From the NCBI RefSeq assembly GCF_030766935.1, contig NZ_JASERL010000018.1, positions 1 through 64,000 on the forward strand: a stretch of 64,000 nucleotides of DNA, in the 5' to 3' direction. The notes under the pieces were generated by a model, which was not told the origin of the DNA, did not search any database, and worked only from the letters and a program-made list of their open reading frames with translations. The first letter of the stretch is position 1. Each line of letters opens with the position of its first letter. Of the stretch, positions 51,251 to 60,669 are shown in pieces. The translations under genes and the position numbers were made by a program. The DNA comes from Streptomyces sp. KL109B (lineage in GTDB: Bacteria; Actinomycetota; Actinomycetes; Streptomycetales; Streptomycetaceae).

Positions 51251-52849
51251 TCAGTGCCCCGCGCCGACCTTCTCCGACTGTTCACCGCTCTGCTCGGCGG
51301 GCGGATCCTTGGGCTTGCGCGGCAGGAAGAGCCCGGTCAGGACGGCGCTGAGCACGGCGACGCCCGCGCCGCACAGCGCGGTGATGTGCATGGCGTGCAC
51401 GAAGGAGTCGTTGGCCGCCGCCACCAGCGCCTCGCCCCGCGGCCCGAGCTTCTCGGCGACGCCGAGCGTGGCCTCGATGGACGCGCCCGCGGCGTCCCGC
51501 AGCCCGGCGGGCAGCGGCAGGAGCTGGTCCTCGATCCCGTTCTTGTACGCGGTGGCCAGCACCGAGCCGAGCACGGCGATCCCGAGCGCGCCGCCGACCT
51601 GCCGGAACGTATTGCTGAGCGCGGAGGCCGAGCCCGCCTTCTCGCGCGGCAGCGACTGCATGATGACGACGCTGGTCGGCGTCATGACGTGGGCCATCCC
51701 CGTACCCATGAAGAAGAAGATGACCTCCATGATCCAGATCGGGGTGTCCTGGTCGAGGAGCGTGAACGCGGCGAGCATGGCCGCGAGCAGCACCAGACCC
51801 CCGGTCGTGGTGACCCGCACCCCCAGCCTCGCGACGACGAGCCGGGCCCGCGGCGCGAAGATCAACTGGGCGGCGGCGAGCGGCAGCAGGAACGCGCCGG
51901 TCTGCAACGGCGAGTAGCCGCGCACGCTCTGGATGTAGAACGACGCGAAGAACGTGACGCCCATCATCGCGAAGAAGACGAGCGCGATGCCGGCCATGGC
52001 GGCCGAGAACACCTTGTCCTTGAAGTAGTTCATGTCGAACGACGGGTGGTCGCTGCGCTTCTCGTACAGCACGAAGGCGACGAGCACGGCGAGGCCCGCG
52101 GCGATCGTGGACAGCACCTTGGCGCCGGTGAAGTCGCCCTCGTCGCCGCCCTTGATGATCCCGTAGACGAGCAGGACGAGGCCGACGATGGACAGCGCGA
52201 CGCCGACGAGGTCGATCCGTCCCGGCTTCGGGTCCTTGGAGTCCGGCACGAGCGCGAGCATCAGCACGACGGCGATGATCACGATCGGCACGTTGACGAG
52301 GAAGACCGAGCCCCACCAGAAGTGGTCGAGGAGCAGCCCGCCGGTGATCGGCCCGATGGCGATGGCGAGCCCGACGCCGCCGGCCCAGATGCCGATGGCC
52401 TTCGGCTGTTCGTCGCGCTCGAAGACGTTCATCAGGACGGCGAGCGTGGCCGGCATGACGAAGGCGGCGCCGAGGCCCATCACCGCGCGGAACGCGACGA
52501 GTTGGGCCGGCGTACCGGACTCGGCGGCGAGGGCGGAGCCGATGCCGAAGACGACGAGCCCGCCGATCAGTACCTTCTTGCGTCCGATCCGGTCGCCGAG
52601 CAGCCCGGCCGTGAACAGCAGGCCCGCGAAGACGAGCGTGTACGCGTTGATGGCCCACTCGAGCTCGCTCTGCGAGGCGCCGAGCCCGACGGGTTCGGGG
52701 GTGGAGATCGTCTTGATCGCGACGTTCAGGATCGAGTTGTCGAGGACGACGATCAGCAGGCTCAGCATGAGCACGCCGAGGATCACCCATCGGCGGCGGT
52801 GGATCCGGTCGAGCCGAGGGTCCTGTGGGACGGCAGGAGTGGTCGTCAT
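51251..52849 (-). CDS. MFS exporter, DHA2 family (14 TM)
   Basis: 532 residues from ATG at 52849. 14 predicted helices. DHA2 motifs: 'LMLSLLIVVLDNSILNVAIK' in TM1, 'GLLGDRIGRKKVLIGGLVVF' loop, 'AFRAVMGLGAAFVMPATLAV' in TM4 and 'GPITGGLLLDHFWWGSVFLV' in TM5. Proton-coupled export of drugs or antibiotics, as for the EmrB/QacA type. Nested palindromes upstream (52874-52907) and the downstream TetR gene suggest ligand-induced expression. Confidence 0.94.
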   Translation of the reverse strand: MTTTPAVPQDPRLDRIHRRRWVILGVLMLSLLIVVLDNSILNVAIKTISTPEPVGLGASQSELEWAINAYTLVFAGLLFTAGLLGDRIGRKKVLIGGLVVFGIGSALAAESGTPAQLVAFRAVMGLGAAFVMPATLAVLMNVFERDEQPKAIGIWAGGVGLAIAIGPITGGLLLDHFWWGSVFLVNVPIVIIAVVLMLALVPDSKDPKPGRIDLVGVALSIVGLVLLVYGIIKGGDEGDFTGAKVLSTIAAGLAVLVAFVLYEKRSDHPSFDMNYFKDKVFSAAMAGIALVFFAMMGVTFFASFYIQSVRGYSPLQTGAFLLPLAAAQLIFAPRARLVVARLGVRVTTTGGLVLLAAMLAAFTLLDQDTPIWIMEVIFFFMGTGMAHVMTPTSVVIMQSLPREKAGSASALSNTFRQVGGALGIAVLGSVLATAYKNGIEDQLLPLPAGLRDAAGASIEATLGVAEKLGPRGEALVAAANDSFVHAMHITALCGAGVAVLSAVLTGLFLPRKPKDPPAEQSGEQSEKVGAGH

Positions 52850-52873
52850 ACGGCCGACCCTAGACCCATTTCG

Positions 52874-52907
52874 ATACGGAACCGTCTCGTATTGAAAATC
52901 GAATACG
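52874..52907. promoter_or_regulatory. nested TetR-type palindromes upstream of DHA2 exporter
   Basis: ATACG (52874-52878) pairs with CGTAT (52888-52892). The shared CGTATT (52888-52893) also pairs with AATACG (52902-52907). The two overlapping inverted repeats lie 25-58 bp upstream of the exporter start, in an AT-rich stretch. They are a likely operator for the TetR at 50569. Confidence 0.65.
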
Positions 52908-53046
52908 AAGCCTTGCCGAGGCTTTACGTGGATGGGGCACGGGATCCGTAGGGGGCCTGGCGCGGGTGCGGCACGCGGTGCCACCATGGAACCGATCCGG
53001 GGACGCCGTCAGGGCGCCTCGAGACGACATGAATGGAGCCGTTGCG

Positions 53047-53916
53047 ATGACGCAACAGACAGAGCTTTCGGCTGCCCAGAAGGAATCCCGGCCCACCGCG
53101 CTGTACGGGGGCAAGGGGACGCGGCGGGTCTCGGTCCGGGACATCGGTCTCGCGAAGGACCGGGGCGAGAAGTGGCCCATGCTCACGGCGTACGACGCGA
53201 TGACGGCGTCGGTCTTCGACGAGGCCGGCATCCCCGTGATGCTGGTCGGCGACTCGGCGGGCAACTGCCACCTCGGATACGACACGACGGTGCCGGTCAC
53301 CCTCGACCAGATGGTGATGCTGTCGGCCGCGGTCGTACGCGGCACGTCCCGCGCCCTGATCGTCGCCGACCTCCCCTTCGGGTCCTACCAGGAGGGCCCG
53401 ACGCAGGCGTTGCGCTCCGCGATGCGGCTGGTGAAGGAGGCCGGGGTCGGGGCGGTGAAGCTGGAGGGCGGCGAGCGCTCGCACGCGCAGATCAAGCTGC
53501 TCGTCGACGCCGGCATCCCCGTCATGGCCCACATCGGCCTGACCCCGCAGTCGGTGCACACGCAGGGGTACCGGGTGCAGGGGCGCGGCGAGGAGGCGGC
53601 CCAGCAGTTGCTGCGGGACGCGAAGGCGGTGCAGGACTCGGGCGCGTTCGCGGTCGTCCTGGAACTGGTCCCGGCGGAGCTGGCGGCCGAGGTCACGCGT
53701 GCGCTGCACATCCCCACGGTGGGGATCGGGGCGGGGCCCGAGACGGACGCGCAGGTCCTGGTCTGGACGGACGCGCTGGGCCTGACCGGCGGGAAGATGC
53801 CGCGCTTCGTGAAGAAGTACGCGGAGTTGAGGTCGGTCATGTCGGAGGCGGCGCAGGCGTTCGCGGAGGACGTCGTCGGCGGAACGTTCCCCCAGGAGGA
53901 ACACTCCGTCCGCTGA
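53047..53916 (+). CDS. panB: 3-methyl-2-oxobutanoate hydroxymethyltransferase
   Basis: 289 residues, first committed enzyme of pantothenate synthesis: transfers a hydroxymethyl group from methylene-THF to 2-oxoisovalerate. Motifs: 'WPMLTAYDAMTASVFDEAGI', 'VMLVGDSAGNCHLGYDTTVP', 'VKLEGGERSHAQIKLLVDAG', 'MAHIGLTPQSVHTQGYRVQG' and 'PTVGIGAGPETDAQVLVWTD'. ATG at 53047 has GGAG 8 nt upstream; an ATG at 53029 is weaker. It stands alone, with panC and panD not in the window. It is followed by an inverted pair of interspersed repeats. Confidence 0.96.
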   Translation: MTQQTELSAAQKESRPTALYGGKGTRRVSVRDIGLAKDRGEKWPMLTAYDAMTASVFDEAGIPVMLVGDSAGNCHLGYDTTVPVTLDQMVMLSAAVVRGTSRALIVADLPFGSYQEGPTQALRSAMRLVKEAGVGAVKLEGGERSHAQIKLLVDAGIPVMAHIGLTPQSVHTQGYRVQGRGEEAAQQLLRDAKAVQDSGAFAVVLELVPAELAAEVTRALHIPTVGIGAGPETDAQVLVWTDALGLTGGKMPRFVKKYAELRSVMSEAAQAFAEDVVGGTFPQEEHSVR

Positions 53917-53933
53917 GCCGTGCCGCCCCCACG

Positions 53934-54075
53934 TCGCGGGGCTCCGCCCCGGACCCCGCGCCTCAATCGCCGGCGGGGCTTGATGTGCGCACCTTTCGAT
54001 CGCCGCAGGAGCTTGGTCTATCAAGCCCCTGCGGCGATTGAGCAGCGGGGTCCGGGGCAGAGCCCCGCGACGTAG
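53934..54075. repeat. inverted pair plus fragment of interspersed repeat family R
   Basis: Direct copy at 53934-53982, a fragment at 53998-54014 (GATCGCCGCAGGAGCTT) and an inverted copy at 54019-54073. The outer copies can form a long stem. It starts 18 bp after panB, upstream of the ABC exporter operon. Four CTGTCGG/TTGTCGG motifs follow at about 54082-54139. Confidence 0.88.
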
Positions 54076-54161
54076 GCGATGTCGGCCCGCTGTCGGCGGC
54101 CCCCGCCCCCTGTAGGGCGGCTGTCGGTGGATTGTCGGTGCCGGATGGCACCTTCGTAGGC

Positions 54162-55196
54162 ATGACGCGAATCGACAAGACTCCCGACAACGGCGGGCAC
54201 GGCAACCGCCCGGTCGCCGTGTCCGTGCGGGGACTGGTCAAGCACTACGGCGCGACCAAAGCCCTGGACGGCGTGGACCTGGACGTGCACGAGGGCACCG
54301 TGATGGGCGTGCTCGGCCCGAACGGCGCCGGCAAGACCACCCTCGTGCGCTGCCTGTCCACCCTGATCACCCCGGACTCCGGCACGGCGATCGTCGCCGG
54401 CTACGACGCCGTGCACCAGCCCCGCCAGCTCCGCCGCGTGATCGGCCTCACCGGCCAGTACGCCTCGGTCGACGAGAAGATCTCCGGCCGCGAGAACCTG
54501 TACATGATCGGCAGGCTCCTCGACCTCTCCCGCAAGGAGGCGAAGGCCCGCGCCGACGGGCTCCTGGAGCGGTTCAGCCTCACCGACGCCGCCTCCCGCC
54601 CCGCGAAGACGTACTCCGGCGGCATGCGCCGCCGCCTCGACCTCGCGGCGTCGATGATCGGCCGCCCGCACGTCCTCTACCTGGACGAGCCGACGACCGG
54701 CCTCGACCCCCGTACGCGTAACGAGGTGTGGGCGGAGGTCCAGAGCATGGTGCGGGACGGCGTCACCGTCCTCCTCACCACCCAGTACATGGAGGAGGCC
54801 GAGCAGCTGGCCTCCGAGCTCACCGTCATCGACCGCGGCCAGGTCATCGCCGCCGGCGGCATCGAGGACCTGAAGGCGAAGGTCGGCGGCCGCACCCTGC
54901 GGATCCGCCCGGCCGACCCGCTGGAGCTGCGCCCGCTGGCGCACGCGATAGACGACATGGGGCTCACGGGCCTCGCCACCACCACCGTGGACACCGAGTC
55001 CGGGGCCGTCCTGGTCCCCGTGCTCAGCGACGAGCAGCTCACCGCCGTGGTCGGCGCGGTCACCGCGCGCGGCATCACGATCGCCTCGATCGGCTCCGAA
55101 CTGCCCAGCCTGGACGAGGTGTTCCTGTCCATCACCGGCCAGAAGGCCTCCGCCCCGGAGGACGCACGGCCCGAGTTCGAGGAGGCCGCCGTATGA
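54162..55196 (+). CDS. ABC exporter ATP-binding protein, DrrA type
   Basis: 344 residues. Walker A 'GVLGPNGAGKTTLVRCLSTL', signature 'TYSGGMRRRLDLAASMIGRP', Walker B 'VLYLDEPTTGLDPRTRNEVW', then switch 'LLTTQYMEEAEQLASE'. It has the C-terminal extension typical of DrrA-like daunorubicin-resistance ATPases (DUF4162). Drives export with the permease encoded next (ATGA overlap). Substrate unknown, possibly antibiotic or lipid. Confidence 0.95.
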   Translation: MTRIDKTPDNGGHGNRPVAVSVRGLVKHYGATKALDGVDLDVHEGTVMGVLGPNGAGKTTLVRCLSTLITPDSGTAIVAGYDAVHQPRQLRRVIGLTGQYASVDEKISGRENLYMIGRLLDLSRKEAKARADGLLERFSLTDAASRPAKTYSGGMRRRLDLAASMIGRPHVLYLDEPTTGLDPRTRNEVWAEVQSMVRDGVTVLLTTQYMEEAEQLASELTVIDRGQVIAAGGIEDLKAKVGGRTLRIRPADPLELRPLAHAIDDMGLTGLATTTVDTESGAVLVPVLSDEQLTAVVGAVTARGITIASIGSELPSLDEVFLSITGQKASAPEDARPEFEEAAV

Positions 55197-56029
55197 GTGC
55201 CACCACCCTCTCCCCCACCGCGGCCCCCACGATCACCGTCGAGGCCGACCCCAAGATCGGCCTGCGCGGCCATCTGCGGCACACGGGCGCGCTGGTCCGC
55301 CGCAATCTGCTGTGGATCCGCAACGACCCGGAGTCGATGATGGACGCGGTGCTCATGCCGATCATCTTCACGCTCCTGTTCGTGTACGTCTTCGGCGGCT
55401 CCATCGGCGCCTCGATGGGCGGCGGCCAGGACGCGTACGTCCAGTACGTGATCCCCGGCATGATCGCGATGATGAGCATGAACATCGCGCAGGGCGTGGG
55501 AACCGGCTTCAACGAGGACTTCCACAAGGGCATCATGGACCGCTTCCGCACGCTGCCCATCGGGCGCGGTTCGGTCCTCATGGCCAAGGTCTCCGTCGAA
55601 CTGCTGCGGCTGCTCGTCGCCATCACGATCCTGATGATCGTCGCGCTGCTTGTCGGCTTCGACATCACCAACTGGGGAGGTCTGCTCGCCTCGGTCGGCC
55701 TGACCGCGCTGTTCGGCTCCTCCGTCATGTGGATCTTCCTGACGCTCGGCGTCACGATGAAGACGGCGCAGGCCGTGCAGGCCATGGGCTTCCTGGTGAT
55801 GATGCCGCTGCAGTTCGGTTCGTCGATCTTCGCGCCGACGCAGTCGATGCCGGGCTGGCTGCAGGCCTTCACGGACTGGAACCCGATGTCGACGCTCGCG
55901 GACGCCTGCCGCGGCCTGATGGTCGGCGGTCCGGCCGCCCACGACGTGTGGGTGACGGTCGCCTGGTCGCTGCTGATCACCGCCATCATGGCGCCGGTCG
56001 CGATCCGCAAGTTCACCAAGCAGAGCTGA
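55193..56029 (+). CDS. ABC-2 type permease, DrrB type
   Basis: 278 residues, six transmembrane segments. N-terminal 'LVRRNLLWIRNDPESMMDAV' and 'MPIIFTLLFVYVFGGSIGAS' match ABC-2/DrrB permeases, with 'DFHKGIMDRFRTLPIGRGSV' as the coupling region. The start overlaps the stop of the ATPase gene, giving a two-gene exporter operon. It converges on the AfsR-type gene with 30 bp between stops. Confidence 0.94.
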   Translation: MSATTLSPTAAPTITVEADPKIGLRGHLRHTGALVRRNLLWIRNDPESMMDAVLMPIIFTLLFVYVFGGSIGASMGGGQDAYVQYVIPGMIAMMSMNIAQGVGTGFNEDFHKGIMDRFRTLPIGRGSVLMAKVSVELLRLLVAITILMIVALLVGFDITNWGGLLASVGLTALFGSSVMWIFLTLGVTMKTAQAVQAMGFLVMMPLQFGSSIFAPTQSMPGWLQAFTDWNPMSTLADACRGLMVGGPAAHDVWVTVAWSLLITAIMAPVAIRKFTKQS

Positions 56030-56059
56030 CCGGGCCGCCCACGGATCCGCCGGTTCGCG

Positions 56060-59000
56060 TCAGTCGTCCAGCAGGGCGGTGGCCTCCTCCAAGGAGAGGC
56101 CACCGCCCTCTGTGTATGCCCGCGCGTACGCCGCCCCGTCGAGCAGCGCGCGCACGTCCACCTCGCCGCCCGCCCGCCACGTACGTTCCAGGAGGGCCGG
56201 CTTGTGGCCCTCGGGGGTCGCCGCGTCGGCGGCGCCGAGCAGCCGCGCGGCGGCCACGGCGTCGCCCGCCCCGCCGCGCTGGGCGACGGCGCGCGCGGCG
56301 GTGCACAGGTGGATCGACACGAGCTGCGGCATGACGAGCGCGGACAGCGGGTCCCGCGCGATCTCCAGGCACTCCCGCACCAGCCGGACGGCGTCCTCGG
56401 TGCGGTCGTCGACGACGTCGATCATCGCCTCCATGCCGATGGTCATGCCGTGGAAGAACCCGATCTGCGCCGCCTTGAACTCCCCGCGCAACAGCACCAG
56501 TTGCTCGCGCGCCTCGGTGGTGCGGCCGGTCGTGGCGAGGTGCGAGACGAGGAAGAGGCGGGCGGCGGGCCGGGACTCGTTGGTGTGCCTGCGCCCGTCC
56601 TCCAGGGAGTCCCACAGCAGCGCCTCACCCTCCTCGGCCGCCCCCTGCTCGATCCTCGCCTGCCCGAGCCGGACCTGGAGGATCGCCGACTGCGAGTGGG
56701 CACCCATGCTGACGGCGACCTCGCGGGCGCGCGTGTAGTCCTCTGCGGCGTCCTCGAACCGGCCGAGCTTCTCGTACGCCTCGCCGCGCGCGGACAGCGC
56801 CTCCGCGGTCCCCCACTCGTCGCCGAGCCGGCTGAACAGGGCCAACGACTCGTCGGCGTCCGCGAGTCCGGACTCCGCCCACTCGGTGCGGTTGGCGAAG
56901 ACATTGGCCCGCATCTGGAGTACGAGGGCCAGCTCCCAGTCGTAGCCGAGCTCGCGGCAGGTGCGGGCGGACAGGTCGGCGAGCCGTTGCAGCCGGTCCA
57001 TGTCGCCGGTCATCAGGACGGCGAAGTACCAGATGTTGCCGGGCGGGCGGCAGGCCTGCGGGAGGTCGGGGCGGTAGGTGTCGATGACGGAGCGGAGGCG
57101 CGCCTGCCCCCGCTCGGTCTGCCATTGGTCCATCTCCATGTCCATGTAGCCGAGCCGGCACAGATGGACCTGGCGGCGCGCCTCCTCGAACAGCTCGCCG
57201 GTCAGCGGGGGCGGGGTGTCGGTGCAGCTCTGGTGCAGGGGCGGGGCCGGGCTGCCGGGCCCGTCGAACGGGTCCGGGCCGAGCGCCGCCGCCTCCCCCG
57301 TCCACGTGCGGGCGTCGAGGCGCAGGTCGCGCATCTGCCAGAACCAGGACAGGGAGAGGACGAGGCAGAACGCCTCCTGTTCGTCGCGGGCGGCGACGGC
57401 GTGCCGCAGCGCCGTGCGCAGGTTCTCGTAGTCCCGCTCGATGCGGGCGAGGGCCGCGCGCTGACCGCTGCCGCGGAGCAACGGGTCGGTGGTGCGGGCG
57501 AGTTCGCGGTAGTACGTGAGGTGGGCGCGCTCGGCGGCGGCGCGGTCGCCGGACTCGTCGAGGCGGTCGCCCGCGTACTCGGAAACGGTTTCGAGAAGCC
57601 GGCAGCGCATGCCGCCGCTGCCCTCCTCGCCCTCCGGGGCGGCGACGACGAGCGACTTGTCGACGAGAGAGGCGAGGGTGTCGAGCGCGTCCGGCCCGCA
57701 GACGGCCTCCGCCGCCGGGAGGTCGCAGCCGCCGCTGAACACGGAGAGCCGGGCGAGGGTGGCGCGCTCGGGCTCGTCGAGCAGGTCCCAGGACCAGTCG
57801 ACGACCGCGCGCAGCGTCTGCTGGCGGGGCAGGGCGGTGCGGGCGCCGGAGGTGAGCAGCCGGAACCGGTCGTCGAGGCGGTCCGCGATCTGGCGGGGCG
57901 TGAGCATCCGCAGCCGGGCGGCGGCGAGTTCGATGGCGAGCGGCAGTCCGTCGAGGCGGCGGCAGATCTCGCCGACGGCCTCCGGATCCTGGTCCGTGGT
58001 GAACCCGGGCCGCACGGCAGCGCCCCGCTCCCCGAACAGCCGCAGCGCGTACGGCTCCGGGAGCGGCTCCACGGGATACAGCAACTCCCCTGGTACGCCG
58101 AGGGGTTCGCGGCTCGTGGCGAGGATGGTGACGCCGGGACAGCGGGCGAGCAGGTCCTCGGCCAGCGCGGCAGCAGCGTCCACAACATGCTCGCAATTGT
58201 CGAGAACGAGCACCAACCTCCGCCCCTCGCAGTGCTCCACGAGCCGCACGAGCGGGTCGTCGCCCTGCCGGTCACCGGCGACGCGGAGCTCTTCCGCGCC
58301 GGCGCCGCGCAGCACCGTCTCCCGCGCCCCGAGCGCGCTCACGACCGCCTCCGGCACGGCCGCCGGGTCGCTCACCGGCGCCAACTCCGCGAGCCACACC
58401 CCGTCCGGCACCCCTCCGACCCCCTCCGCGGCCTCCTGCGACAGCCGCGTCTTGCCGGCGCCGCCGGGCCCGAGGAGTGTCACCAGTCGTACGTGGGTCA
58501 GCTCGGCGCGGATGGCGTTCAGGTCGTCGTCGCGCCCCACGAAAGAGGTGAGCCGCGCCCGAAGATTCCCCGGGACCACAGGGTGAGCCACATCAAGCCC
58601 CTGCGGCGATTGAGCAGCGGGGTCCGGGGCGGAGCCCCGAGAGGTGTGCGGACGGGTGGGCACATCAAGCCCCGCCGGCGCTTGAGGCGCGGGGTCCGGG
58701 GCGGAGCCCCGTGGCGTAGGAGCGGTCGGCGTCAACAACTCCTCGTGCACCGAACGGAGTTCCACCCCCGGATCCACCCCAAGCGCATCCGCCAACCCCC
58801 GCCGAACCTCCTCATACGCCTCCAACGCCTCCGCCCCCCGCCCCGCGGAGCGCAACGCCCTCAACCGCAACACCTGAAGCGGCTCGTCCAAGGGATGCGC
58901 CTCACACAGCGCGGCCAACTCGGGAAGCACCTCCCCCGCCCGCCCGAGCGCCACATACGCGGCGCCGCGAGCACGCCGCGCATCGAGGTGCCGCGCGTCC

Positions 59001-59443
59001 CACCGCGCGACCTCCCCCACCCGGTCCGGAAGATCCGCCAGCACCGGCCCCCGCCACAACGCGAGCGCCTCGTCGAGCACGTCGAGCGCCTTCGCCGCGT
59101 CCCCGTCCGCGAACGCCCGCACCCCGTCCCCGGTCAGCCGCTCGAACCGGAACAGATCGACGTCATCGGCGGAGGCGGCCAGCCGGTACCCACCCTCGGC
59201 CGAGGAGATCGCCGCCGCGCCCAGGGCCCTGCGCAACCGCCCGACCAGCGCCTGCAACGCCCCCACCGCGTCCGCCGGCGGCTCCTCGCCCCACACCTCG
59301 TCGACCAGGATCCCCGCGGGCACCACCCGCCCGGCCCGCAGCGCGAGCACCGTGAGCAGGGCACGCAGCCGCGCCCCGCCGACCGGGACGGCCGTGCCGT
59401 CGTCGCGGATTGCCTGCGTGGTGCCGAGGATGCGGTAGCGCAC
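56060..59443 (-). CDS. AfsR/SARP-type regulator: OmpR-type HTH, BTAD, NB-ARC ATPase, TPR
   Basis: 1127 residues from GTG at 59443, GGAG 8 nt upstream. Order: trans_reg_C winged helix (1-90, 'GGARLRALLTVLALRAGRVV'), BTAD (95-240, 'ALWRGPVLADLPDRVGEVAR'), a linker (about 243-284), NB-ARC ATPase ('VTLLGPGGAGKTRLSQEAAE', 'VLDNCEHVVDAAAALAEDLL', 'LLDEPERATLARLSVFSGGC') and C-terminal TPRs from about 750. The linker is made of two in-frame copies of an intergenic repeat, giving 'RGSAPDPAPQAPAGLD' and 'RGSAPDPAAQSPQGLD'. AfsR-type proteins are global or pathway regulators activated by Ser/Thr kinases or ligands; the target is unknown. Confidence 0.92.
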   Translation of the reverse strand: MRYRILGTTQAIRDDGTAVPVGGARLRALLTVLALRAGRVVPAGILVDEVWGEEPPADAVGALQALVGRLRRALGAAAISSAEGGYRLAASADDVDLFRFERLTGDGVRAFADGDAAKALDVLDEALALWRGPVLADLPDRVGEVARWDARHLDARRARGAAYVALGRAGEVLPELAALCEAHPLDEPLQVLRLRALRSAGRGAEALEAYEEVRRGLADALGVDPGVELRSVHEELLTPTAPTPRGSAPDPAPQAPAGLDVPTRPHTSRGSAPDPAAQSPQGLDVAHPVVPGNLRARLTSFVGRDDDLNAIRAELTHVRLVTLLGPGGAGKTRLSQEAAEGVGGVPDGVWLAELAPVSDPAAVPEAVVSALGARETVLRGAGAEELRVAGDRQGDDPLVRLVEHCEGRRLVLVLDNCEHVVDAAAALAEDLLARCPGVTILATSREPLGVPGELLYPVEPLPEPYALRLFGERGAAVRPGFTTDQDPEAVGEICRRLDGLPLAIELAAARLRMLTPRQIADRLDDRFRLLTSGARTALPRQQTLRAVVDWSWDLLDEPERATLARLSVFSGGCDLPAAEAVCGPDALDTLASLVDKSLVVAAPEGEEGSGGMRCRLLETVSEYAGDRLDESGDRAAAERAHLTYYRELARTTDPLLRGSGQRAALARIERDYENLRTALRHAVAARDEQEAFCLVLSLSWFWQMRDLRLDARTWTGEAAALGPDPFDGPGSPAPPLHQSCTDTPPPLTGELFEEARRQVHLCRLGYMDMEMDQWQTERGQARLRSVIDTYRPDLPQACRPPGNIWYFAVLMTGDMDRLQRLADLSARTCRELGYDWELALVLQMRANVFANRTEWAESGLADADESLALFSRLGDEWGTAEALSARGEAYEKLGRFEDAAEDYTRAREVAVSMGAHSQSAILQVRLGQARIEQGAAEEGEALLWDSLEDGRRHTNESRPAARLFLVSHLATTGRTTEAREQLVLLRGEFKAAQIGFFHGMTIGMEAMIDVVDDRTEDAVRLVRECLEIARDPLSALVMPQLVSIHLCTAARAVAQRGGAGDAVAAARLLGAADAATPEGHKPALLERTWRAGGEVDVRALLDGAAYARAYTEGGGLSLEEATALLDD
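58590..58714 (-). repeat. two interspersed repeats (family R) inside a coding sequence
   Basis: Inverted-orientation copies at about 58592-58640 and 58662-58711, read in frame on the minus strand as the linker of the AfsR-type protein. Elsewhere in the window the family is intergenic. No stop codon appears in the frame used. Confidence 0.85.
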
Positions 59444-59590
59444 GGCCCCATTCTCCACGCCCCCACCTGGACCGGAACTCCCGCCGTACGGCGACACGTT
59501 TCCCACAGACAGCGCAACAGCGAGTACGTTCGGTGGACCAACCACCCCTCCCCCGTCCGACCGACCACCCAGCCCGGGAGCCTCCACCCC

Positions 59591-60391
59591 ATGACCACCG
59601 CAACCGCACGCCGCGGCGACAACCGGATCAGCCCCGTCTTCCTCGGCATCGCCGCGATCACGGCGGTGGCCGGCTGGGCGGTGTGGACGGACTTCGCGTC
59701 CCAGCCGGGCTTCGCCGTGTTCCTGTTCGTGACGGGCGCCTGGGTCGTGTCGCTGTGTCTGCACGAGTACGCGCACGCGCGCACGGCGCTGCACAGCGGC
59801 GACATCTCGATCGGGGCGAAGGGCTATCTGACCCTGAACCCGCTGAAGTACACGCACGCGCTGCTCAGCATCGTGCTGCCGGTCATATTCGTGATCATGG
59901 GCGGGATCGGCCTGCCCGGCGGCGCCGTCTTCATCGAGCGGGGGCGGATCAAGGGCCGCTGGCGGCACAGCCTGATCTCGGCGGCGGGCCCGCTGACGAA
60001 CGTCCTGTTCGCGGTCGTCTGCACGGCGCCGTTCTGGCTGGACGTGCTGGACGGCGTGCCGGACACCTTCCGTTACGCGCTCGCGTTCCTCGCCCTGCTC
60101 CAGGTGTCGGCGGCGATCCTGAACTTCCTGCCGGTGCCGGGCCTGGACGGGTACGGCGTCATCGAGCCCTGGCTCTCGTACAAGATCAGGCGGCAGGTGG
60201 AGCCGTTCGCGCCGTTCGGGCTCCTCGCCGTGTTCGCGGTGCTGTGGCTGCCGGGAGTCAACCAGTGGTTCTTCGACGCGATCGACGCGGTGCTCGGCGC
60301 GCTCGGCGTCCACGAGTGGGACACGTACTGGGGGCAGCAGTTCTACCGCTTCTGGCAGGGCACCCCGGAGATCCCGGTGTTCACGCAGTAG
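59591..60391 (+). CDS. site-2-protease-like M50 membrane metallopeptidase
   Basis: 266 residues with about six helices. Zinc site 'VVSLCLHEYAHARTALHSGD' (HExxH) and third ligand 'ILNFLPVPGLDGYGVIEPWL' (LDG). Hydrophobic segments flank both. S2P-type proteases cut membrane-bound anti-sigma factors or peptides within the bilayer. There is no PDZ domain, so it is the minimal form. It is divergent from the AfsR-type gene. Confidence 0.91.
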   Translation: MTTATARRGDNRISPVFLGIAAITAVAGWAVWTDFASQPGFAVFLFVTGAWVVSLCLHEYAHARTALHSGDISIGAKGYLTLNPLKYTHALLSIVLPVIFVIMGGIGLPGGAVFIERGRIKGRWRHSLISAAGPLTNVLFAVVCTAPFWLDVLDGVPDTFRYALAFLALLQVSAAILNFLPVPGLDGYGVIEPWLSYKIRRQVEPFAPFGLLAVFAVLWLPGVNQWFFDAIDAVLGALGVHEWDTYWGQQFYRFWQGTPEIPVFTQ

Positions 60392-60566
60392 GCGCCGCCT
60401 GCTTCTCCGCCTTCGCCTTGCGTACGTAGAACCACGTCATGTTCGACGTGATGCCCGCGATCAGCACCCACACGATCCCGAGGAAGCTGCCCTGAGTGAA
60501 GGAGACCACGGCGGCCGCGACCGCGAGGAGGCAGACGACGAGGGCGAACAGTGCGATGCGGGGCAT
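60381..60566 (-). CDS. small membrane protein, 61 aa
   Basis: MPRIALFALVVCLLAVAAAV, then a second hydrophobic segment (ITSNMTWFYVRK) and a charged tail. Two predicted transmembrane helices. GGAG 9 nt upstream of ATG at 60566. Its 3' end overlaps the end of the convergent M50 gene by 11 bp. Function unknown. Confidence 0.72.
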   Translation of the reverse strand: MPRIALFALVVCLLAVAAAVVSFTQGSFLGIVWVLIAGITSNMTWFYVRKAKAEKQAAPTA

Positions 60567-60669
60567 GGGGGTCGACTCCAATACGGACACGTACACGTAC
60601 ACAGGCGGCGGTGTTCGCCGTCCAGTGTCCCCCATGCCCCGGCGCGGCCGGAACGCGGCTATACGTCCG

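Noticed and set aside
53934..54075. Attachment site or integron-like attC from the inverted repeats
   Set aside because: The same repeat recurs across the whole window without integrase or cassette genes.
56204..60391. 1395-codon plus-strand frame across the AfsR-type gene
   Set aside because: Only the last 266 codons, from 59591, are a real protein (M50 protease); the rest is the reverse of the regulator gene.
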